Shown in pieces: positions 5,885 through 10,671 of a DNA stretch of 10,671 nucleotides. Position 1 is the first letter of the stretch. Each line of letters starts with the position of its first letter. The notes under the pieces were generated by a model, which did no database searches, was not told the origin of the DNA, and was given only the letters and a program-made list of their open reading frames with translations. Source of the stretch: Deltaproteobacteria bacterium (lineage in GTDB: Bacteria; Desulfobacterota; Binatia; Binatales; Binataceae); contig JAJXYM010000277.1 in NCBI GenBank assembly GCA_021780585.1, positions 1 through 10,671 of the forward strand, in the 5' to 3' direction. The position numbers and the translations under genes are program-made.

Positions 5885-6286
5885 TCAGGATTCTCCAAAG
5901 TCGCTGGGATAAGCGGTTATCTCTAACGTCGCGCCATATGCATGAATCAGATTGACGGATTTTTCGGAGAGGACGATTCCGACATTTGCGGTATCGAAAA
6001 ATAAAGCGACGTCGAAGCGAATTCGGCAGCCTTCCGGCAAAACTCCGATCAGGTCCTGCGGCGGAAACCGCCTTTGAATGCTCGCTAAATGCTCCTCGAC
6101 CGCGGCAGTTGACGGCAGGCCCGAATCCAGCCGCCATACGGTCTCGGGCCAGTTGGACTCGCCGCGAATATGCGGTTCGCCAAGGTTGTGCGAACCGCTC
6201 GAATGCGGCCGGCCAAGGCGGGCTGACAAATCGTCGAGCGTAAACGATGAAGATGTGACGACCAGAGATACGTCGATCTCTTTCAC
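5885..6286 (-). CDS. DUF4279 domain protein in a lower-GC patch
   Basis: The 133-residue product matches the layout of DUF4279 proteins: an opening beta strand (IDVSLVVTSSSF), a helix ending in a Leu-Gly turn (LDDLSARLGRPHS), a WxL strand (ETVWRLDSG), a helix with HL (AAVEEHLASIQRRF), a strand carrying the cytosolic core (RIRFDVALFF) and a final pair of strands (ATLEITAYPSDF). The family's function is unknown, though members are common in accessory regions; that context is general knowledge. The only possible start is GTG at 6286; an in-frame TAG lies 15 bases upstream, and no Shine-Dalgarno precedes it. By hand count, 5881-6360 is about 55% GC, against about 65-75% in neighbouring lines, and codons such as AAA, TTT and ATA are more frequent. 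This suggests recent acquisition. The gene is complete in length. Confidence 0.65.
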   Translation of the reverse strand: MKEIDVSLVVTSSSFTLDDLSARLGRPHSSGSHNLGEPHIRGESNWPETVWRLDSGLPSTAAVEEHLASIQRRFPPQDLIGVLPEGCRIRFDVALFFDTANVGIVLSEKSVNLIHAYGATLEITAYPSDFGES

Positions 6287-6375
6287 AGGAGGATCACGCT
6301 ACGGAAACAGTCAAATTGAGTACGTTTCCCCCACTACCGTTCCAATGTCTCGCGACAGGCCTATTCCACCTGGAC

Positions 6376-7422
6376 TCACACCTTGAAGCGGATGTGGATG
6401 ATGTCGCCGTCGCGCATCACGTAATCCCGACCTTCGAGGCGTAGTTTGCCGGCCTCGCGCACCTTCGCGTCCGAGCGCAATTCGGCGAAATCCTCGTAGC
6501 CCACCACTTCCGCCCGGATAAACCCGCGCGCGATATCGCTATGGATGCGCGCGGCCGCCTCCAGCGCGCTCGCGCCGCGACGGAGCGACCATGCGTGCGC
6601 CTCCGGCTCGCCGGCGGTGTAGAACGTCAGCAGTCCCAGATGATGAAACAGCGCGGCGATCAGCCGTTCGCGCGCGGGACGGTCAAGGCCCGCGTCGCGC
6701 AGCAATTCGGTCTGCCCGGCCTCGTCCAGCTCCCATAGCTCGGCTTCGAACGCCGCCGCCAGCCGGAAGATTTCGAGGCCGCGCGCGATCAGCGCCTGAT
6801 GCTCGGCCTCGCCAAGCTGGGCGGTCGCCTGGTCGGCGTCGCAATTGACTACGATCAAGGCTGGCTTGCGCGAAAGAAAGCCGAAACTGGAGAAGGTTTG
6901 CAGCTCCTGCGCCGTCATTTCGAGCATCCTGAGCGGCTTGCCCTCTTCCAGCCATTTGAGGCATCGCTCGAGCGCGGCGCGTTCGAAATCGACGTTGCCC
7001 TTTTCCTTCTTGAGCCGCTCCAGACGGCGCTCGGCCTGGTCGTAATCGGCGAAAACCAGCTCGCCCTCGACGCTTTCGACGGCCGGGATCAGCGGCGTTT
7101 CGCGGCCGGCGAATTCGGGAATCACGATCAGCAGCGCGTCGAGGTCGCGAATCAGCGGCAGGAGGCTCGGATCCAGCGCCGCGCCCTCTTTTTGCTCGCG
7201 CGGATTCGGTGCGAAATCCACCACGGTCAGCTCGACCGGGATTTTCTTCTTCGAGCCGTAAGTCGCTTCGAGAAAATCGAGGCGCGGGTCGGCGACCTTG
7301 AGCTGGCCGGGCCGGGCGCGATTTTTCGCGTCGGCCGCGCCCGCGATCGGCGCCATGCCCGTCAGGGCGTGAAAGACGGTGGATTTCCCCGCGCCGCGCG
7401 CGCCGATTATGCCGCTTTTCAA
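6376..7422 (-). CDS. YchF/Obg-related P-loop GTPase with C-terminal TGS (DUF933) domain
   Basis: The 348-residue product resembles YchF, a ribosome-associated ATP/GTPase. The P-loop GARGAGKS spans residues 7-14. A helical insert (about 125-180) includes the charged coiled-coil-like YDQAERRLERLKKEK. The C-terminal 85 residues are very close to the TGS/DUF933 domain of YchF: LLTFYTAGEPEAHAW, ARIHSDIARGFIRAEV, AGKLRLEGRDYV, DGDIIHIRF. The switch regions differ: where YchF has DIAG (G3), this protein has Asp69-Phe-Ala-Pro72, losing the glycine that contacts the gamma phosphate. The G4 region reads NCDAD (193-197), not NKxD. I choose the TTG at 7422 because GGAG (7431-7434) lies 8 bases upstream and the protein then starts MKSGIIG like its relatives; a further TTG at 7443 has no ribosome site. 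It is probably a paralogue rather than canonical YchF. It lies next to the lower-GC DUF4279 patch. Confidence 0.82.
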   Translation of the reverse strand: MKSGIIGARGAGKSTVFHALTGMAPIAGAADAKNRARPGQLKVADPRLDFLEATYGSKKKIPVELTVVDFAPNPREQKEGAALDPSLLPLIRDLDALLIVIPEFAGRETPLIPAVESVEGELVFADYDQAERRLERLKKEKGNVDFERAALERCLKWLEEGKPLRMLEMTAQELQTFSSFGFLSRKPALIVVNCDADQATAQLGEAEHQALIARGLEIFRLAAAFEAELWELDEAGQTELLRDAGLDRPARERLIAALFHHLGLLTFYTAGEPEAHAWSLRRGASALEAAARIHSDIARGFIRAEVVGYEDFAELRSDAKVREAGKLRLEGRDYVMRDGDIIHIRFKV

Positions 7423-7430
7423 AATCGCAA

Positions 7431-7434
7431 CTCC
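7431..7434 (-). promoter_or_regulatory. Shine-Dalgarno site that decides the GTPase start
   Basis: On the minus strand GGAG sits 8 bases before the TTG at 7422. The longer frame from the TTG at 7443 would contain this GGAG as coding sequence and has no such site of its own. Confidence 0.55.
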
Positions 7435-7520
7435 AAAACTCAAAGGTTGCCATATCCCGCTGGCGCAAGTAAGTCCCGCTGACCCCTCGGCGCGGCTTCA
7501 TGCTAAGAAAAGCCCGTCAC

Positions 7521-7529
7521 AGGAGGTGA
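7521..7529 (+). promoter_or_regulatory. Nine-base perfect Shine-Dalgarno for the alpha/beta hydrolase
   Basis: AGGAGGTGA is fully complementary to the 3' end of bacterial 16S rRNA (TCACCTCCT) and lies 7 bases before the ATG at 7537. It is the strongest ribosome site in the window and suggests high translation of this enzyme. Confidence 0.8.
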
Positions 7530-7536
7530 CCCGGCG

Positions 7537-8817
7537 ATGCCCCAGGCGCCATCGGACTACCAGACCCGCTATCCGGTCGATTTCGGCAATATCGATCCGC
7601 TGATGCGCCAGACGGTCGTGCAACTTTACGCCGAAGACGGCGGCAAGGCGCGCGGATTGCTCTACGAACCGCCCGATCGCCGCCCGCAAACGGTCGTCAT
7701 CATGGCGCATCCGCGAGTCGATTTCGCCCAGCACTATTCGATTCCCTATTGGCTCGAGGCGGGCTTTGCCGCCTTCGCGCTGAATACGCGCTATCTCAAC
7801 AACGACTCGACGATGCTCCACGAGAACCTGCTGCTCGACCTCGCGGCCGGGATTCGCTACCTGCGCGAGGAGCGCGGCTTCGACCGAATCGTGATGCTCG
7901 GCAACTCGGGCGGCGGTTCGCTGTTCGCCTATTACGACGCCGAGGCGCGCAAGCCGGCCGGATCGCGCGTCGCCGCGCCGCCGGGCGGCGGTCCTCCGGA
8001 TTTGAATCGTTACGCGATGCCGCCGGCCGACGGCCTTATCCTGCTGGCGGCCCATCCGGGACAGGGCGTCGTGCTGATGGGCTCGCTGGACGCGGCGGTG
8101 GTCGACGAAAACGATCCGTTCGCGACCGACGCGGCGCTCGACATGTACGACGAGCGCAACGGCTTTCGCCCGCCGCCCGAGGCGTCGCATTACGAGCGCG
8201 ACTGGCTCGAGCGCTATCGCGCGGCGCAGCGCGCCCGGGTCGCGCGGATCGACGCGATCGCGCGCCGCCACGTCGAAGAGGCGACCGTCGCACGGGTGGC
8301 GACGCGCGCGACGGATTTCGCCGGCCGGCCCGCCGCGTACCGTAATTTCATGGCGCGTCGCACGATGGCGCCGCGCTTCATGACCGTTTATCGCACGCAG
8401 GCTAATCCGAACTATACCGATCTATCGCTGGAACCGTCCGAACGGGTGGTCGGATCGATTATCTCGGCCCGTCCCGACCTTGCGAACTATCACGCCTTCG
8501 GCCTCGCCCGGATGATGACGCCGGAGGCGTGGCTTTCGACCTGGTCGGGGATTAGTTCCAACGCCCGGCTGGAGCGGAATCTGCCGCTGGTCACGGTCCC
8601 GACGATCGTGGTCGGCGCAACCGCCGATCAGGACATTTTCCTCGCCGACGTGCGGCGGGAGTTCGAGCTGGCGGGCGCGACCGACAAGCGGATTGAGTTT
8701 ATTGACGGCGCCGACCATTTCATGCGGGCGGGCGGCACGCGCGCGCATCTCGGCGATCCGCGTCCGCGCCTGATGCGCCTGCTGACGGAATGGACGGCCG
8801 AACATTTCGCGCCATAA
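7537..8817 (+). CDS. Serine alpha/beta-fold hydrolase of unknown substrate, 426 residues
   Basis: The product has an alpha/beta-hydrolase core split by a long insertion. The nucleophile elbow is GNSGGGS with Ser124. The acid is probably Asp364 or Asp366 in the strand-turn VVGATADQDIFLADVR, and the general base is His394 in GADHF. The oxyanion region is MAHPRVDFAQHYSIPYWLEAGFAAF (about 53-79), which corresponds to the strand 3 loop. Between the elbow and the acid lies a ~230-residue lid (about 135-350) with a Gly/Pro-rich linker (PPGGGPPD) and an Arg-rich helix around residues 215-255. That is much larger than the cap of small esterases. There is no signal peptide, so it should be cytosolic. 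I do not recognise the family well enough to name a substrate; ester or thioester hydrolysis is only an inference from the triad. It is divergent from the GTPase and convergent with the ETF gene. Confidence 0.75.
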   Translation: MPQAPSDYQTRYPVDFGNIDPLMRQTVVQLYAEDGGKARGLLYEPPDRRPQTVVIMAHPRVDFAQHYSIPYWLEAGFAAFALNTRYLNNDSTMLHENLLLDLAAGIRYLREERGFDRIVMLGNSGGGSLFAYYDAEARKPAGSRVAAPPGGGPPDLNRYAMPPADGLILLAAHPGQGVVLMGSLDAAVVDENDPFATDAALDMYDERNGFRPPPEASHYERDWLERYRAAQRARVARIDAIARRHVEEATVARVATRATDFAGRPAAYRNFMARRTMAPRFMTVYRTQANPNYTDLSLEPSERVVGSIISARPDLANYHAFGLARMMTPEAWLSTWSGISSNARLERNLPLVTVPTIVVGATADQDIFLADVRREFELAGATDKRIEFIDGADHFMRAGGTRAHLGDPRPRLMRLLTEWTAEHFAP

Positions 8818-8825
8818 CGGGCGAA

Positions 8826-8842
8826 GCCGGGCGCGGCCCGGC
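8826..8842. terminator. GC hairpin between convergent hydrolase and ETF genes
   Basis: GCCGGGC (8826-8832) pairs with GCCCGGC (8836-8842) over 7 bp with a 3-base loop, starting 9 bases after the hydrolase stop. A second perfect palindrome, GGCCGCGCGCGGCC, follows at 8852-8865. Neither has a T-run, but two stems in a 62-base convergent gap fit a role in ending both transcripts. Confidence 0.35.
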
Positions 8843-8879
8843 CAATGCGTCGGCCGCGCGCGGCCGGCCGGCGCGCCGC

Positions 8880-10671
8880 TCAGGGCGACTGATGACGGCG
8901 GAAGGCCGCTTCGAGCGCGATCGTGAGCGGACGCCAATCGCCGACCAGACCGAGATTCGCGCGCTCGAAAATCACCGCGTCGGGATCCGAATTGATCGCG
9001 ACCACCGTCTCGGCGCGCTTGATTCCCAGGGTATGGTTGGCGACGCCGCGAATCCCGATCGAAAAATAGAGCCGCGGTCCAATCGCCTTGCCGGTCAGTC
9101 CGACCTGAAGCTGCCGCGGCGCCCATCCTTTGTCCGTCACGCGCCGCGTGGCGCATAGCGCGGCCCCGATCGTCCGCGCAAAGCCTTTGACGACCTCGAC
9201 CCCCTCCGGTCCGCCGACGCCCATCCCGATCCCGACGACGACCTCGGCGCCGTCGAGCGGGGCGAGCGAATGGTCGATGTTGGAGGTTGAACCAAGCAGG
9301 CGCGTCAGCGGACGGCCCGCTTCGACCTTGACGGTTTCGACGTCGGCTTGGCGGGCGCGATTTGGCTCCGCCAGTTCGAGTACGCCCTGCCGCACCGTGG
9401 CCATCTGCGGGAAGGTGCGCGAGAGGATCGGCGCGACGATATTGCCGCCGAAAGCCGGTTTCAGCGCTACCATACGGCGTTCGGAATCGAGTTCGAGGCC
9501 GATCGCGTCGCCGGTCAGCCCGAGGCCCGACCGCGCCGCCAGCCGCGGCCCCCAATCGCGGCCGCGCTCGCTGGCGCATAGCAGGAGGCCCCACGGCGCG
9601 CCCTGCTCGACCAGGCGAGCGTAGGCGGCCGCGACGATATCGGGCGAATAATTGGCGGAATTAAGCCCTTCGAGCAGGATAATCCGATCGGCGCCATAGC
9701 CGGCGATCAAGCCGGCGTGACGGGCGATCGCTTCGCCGCATCCGACCGCGAAGACCGCGCCGCCCAGCTCGCCGGCCAGCCGGTCGGCGGCCGACAGCAG
9801 CTCGAGGCTGCCGAGCGTGATTTCGCCGGCGAGATCCTCCTCCACGGCGACCCAAAGGTCGTGTCCGCGTGCGGGTTTGCGCAATGTGGAAGCGATCGGA
9901 CGGCGGTGATGTTCGCGCGGGCGGAGCGCGCCGACGTCCTCCAGCGCGGCGAATACCTCTTCGGCGGCGCGTTCCGGATCGCTCGCGTCGATCATCCGGC
10001 ATGCGACCTTGGGCGACGGCTGCGCGCGCACCTCCTGAACCCAGGTGGGGGAGCCTTTCAGGCCGAATTGAGCGGGGTCGGCGTCGAGCGCGGCGGCGGC
10101 GATCGTTTCGATCGCGCGGGACTGGGCGGCCGCGCGCGTGGCCGGATCGATCTTGACCGGATTGATCAGGCGTTCGGCGCAGGTCAGCAGCGCCGGCATC
10201 CGGCATTCGACGCTATCGACGCCCTCGTCGCTTTCGCGTTCGGCGCGAATCAGGTCGCCGTCGATTTCGAGCTTGCGCACGCCGGTTATTTGCGCGATAC
10301 CGAGCAGCTCGGCGACTTCAGGGCCGACCTGGCCGGTTTCGGCGTCGAGCGAATACTTGCCCGTCAGGATGAGGTCGAACGCCTCGCGCTTGAGCCAGAA
10401 CGCGAGCGCGCGCGCGGTCGCGAGCGTATCGGCGCCGGCGAAGGCGCGGTCCTGCAGATGGACCGCGCGGTCGAGACCCATCCCGAGCGCGTCGGTGAGG
10501 ACTTCGCGCGCCTGCGGCGGACCCATCGTGACCACGCAGGTTTCAGCGCCGAAGCGATTTTTGAGCTCGACCGCCTGGGCGACGGCGCGCAGGTCATACG
10601 CGCTCATCACATTGACGCCGTCGCGCCGAATCGTGCGCGTGACGGGATCAAAATTGGCGTCCTCGATCAGT
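8880..10671 (-). CDS. Single-chain electron transfer flavoprotein: EtfB fused to EtfA (N-terminus outside window)
   Basis: ETFs carry electrons from flavin dehydrogenases to the quinone pool or another acceptor, normally as two subunits. Here one open frame encodes both and still continues past 10671. The EtfB part (about 10671-10000) shows DPVTRTIRRDG, NVMSAYDLRAVAQAVELK, VTMGPPQA, DTLATARALA, and DAETGQVGPEVAELL. A linker of ~50 residues leads to the EtfA part from about 9860: DLWVAVEE, SLELLSAADRLAGELG, VAPILSRTFPQMATVR. The C-terminal FAD domain has GIGMGVGGPEG, CATRRVTDKGWAP, QVGLTGKAI, FSIGIRGVANHTLGI and VVAINSDPDAVIF. The His of GISGAxxH is kept, but canonical QTGK reads LTGK and GISG reads GIRG. 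No stop or frameshift is visible across the junction. Methionine at 10607 is internal, because family sequence continues upstream of it to the window edge. The partner dehydrogenase is not in the window. Confidence 0.88.
   Translation of the reverse strand, partial: LIEDANFDPVTRTIRRDGVNVMSAYDLRAVAQAVELKNRFGAETCVVTMGPPQAREVLTDALGMGLDRAVHLQDRAFAGADTLATARALAFWLKREAFDLILTGKYSLDAETGQVGPEVAELLGIAQITGVRKLEIDGDLIRAERESDEGVDSVECRMPALLTCAERLINPVKIDPATRAAAQSRAIETIAAAALDADPAQFGLKGSPTWVQEVRAQPSPKVACRMIDASDPERAAEEVFAALEDVGALRPREHHRRPIASTLRKPARGHDLWVAVEEDLAGEITLGSLELLSAADRLAGELGGAVFAVGCGEAIARHAGLIAGYGADRIILLEGLNSANYSPDIVAAAYARLVEQGAPWGLLLCASERGRDWGPRLAARSGLGLTGDAIGLELDSERRMVALKPAFGGNIVAPILSRTFPQMATVRQGVLELAEPNRARQADVETVKVEAGRPLTRLLGSTSNIDHSLAPLDGAEVVVGIGMGVGGPEGVEVVKGFARTIGAALCATRRVTDKGWAPRQLQVGLTGKAIGPRLYFSIGIRGVANHTLGIKRAETVVAINSDPDAVIFERANLGLVGDWRPLTIALEAAFRRHQSP

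Noticed and set aside
6287..6292. AGGAGG on the + strand as the ribosome site of a small gene
   Set aside because: No ATG, GTG or TTG lies at a usable distance downstream with a plausible reading frame.
7447..7475. TTGCCA followed by TAAGTC as a + strand promoter for the hydrolase
   Set aside because: The -35 is 5/6, but the -10 matches only 2/6.
7498..9594. Long minus-strand frames opposite the alpha/beta hydrolase and in a second frame of the ETF gene
   Set aside because: Arg/Ala-rich shadow translations; the true frames have full family motifs and strong starts or continuous homology.
1..10671. Defence system, phage, CRISPR, secretion cluster or biosynthetic cluster
   Set aside because: None of the genes carries nuclease, helicase, capsid, transposase or synthase motifs; the neighbours are unrelated housekeeping, detoxification and hypothetical genes.

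Overview
The window is GC-rich (roughly 65-72% in the lines I counted) and tightly packed with ordinary bacterial chromosomal genes, with strong Shine-Dalgarno sites and short gaps. The combination of a FabI-type enoyl reductase, a YchF-like DUF933 GTPase, a DUF4412 protein, a single-chain EtfB-EtfA and an animal-type soluble epoxide hydrolase suggests a Gram-negative soil or aquatic lineage in the former delta-proteobacterial area. Candidatus Binatota or another Desulfobacterota-like group is my guess only; nothing here fixes the taxon. I see no RNA genes, CRISPR arrays, transposases or phage genes.

Layout: 1-138 is the C-terminal end of a probable metallo-beta-lactamase-fold hydrolase (+). 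Next come fabI (237-1004, +) and gloB (1064-1840, +), separated by a strong hairpin. The gap after gloB holds a terminator-like hairpin and a ~97-bp imperfect palindrome with a perfect 12-base centre, probably a dispersed repeat. A soluble epoxide hydrolase (2031-2996, -) and a ferritin-like protein with a SHOCT-like N-terminus (3181-3825, +) are transcribed divergently. The latter converges on a bidirectional terminator (3856-3895) with a two-gene minus-strand unit: a flippase-like LPG_synthase_TM membrane protein (4740-5783) and a secreted, methionine-rich DUF4412 protein (3952-4743), joined by an ATGA stop/start overlap.

A lower-GC patch (about 55% over 5881-6360 by hand count) carries a DUF4279 gene (5885-6286, -) that looks acquired or lineage-specific. 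Beyond it, a YchF-like TGS/DUF933 GTPase (6376-7422, -) is divergent from a 426-residue serine alpha/beta hydrolase (7537-8817, +). The latter converges on a long minus-strand gene (8880 to beyond 10671) encoding electron transfer flavoprotein beta and alpha subunits as one chain.

The genes do not form one pathway. Themes are fatty-acid synthesis (FabI), detoxification (GloB, epoxide hydrolase), envelope biology (flippase-like/DUF4412 pair) and electron transfer from flavin dehydrogenases (ETF). I found no clear new multi-gene system. The items most worth pursuing are the coupled membrane/secreted pair, the fused ETF with non-canonical flavin-site residues, the SHOCT-ferritin architecture, the GTPase lacking the G3 glycine, and the palindromic repeat.
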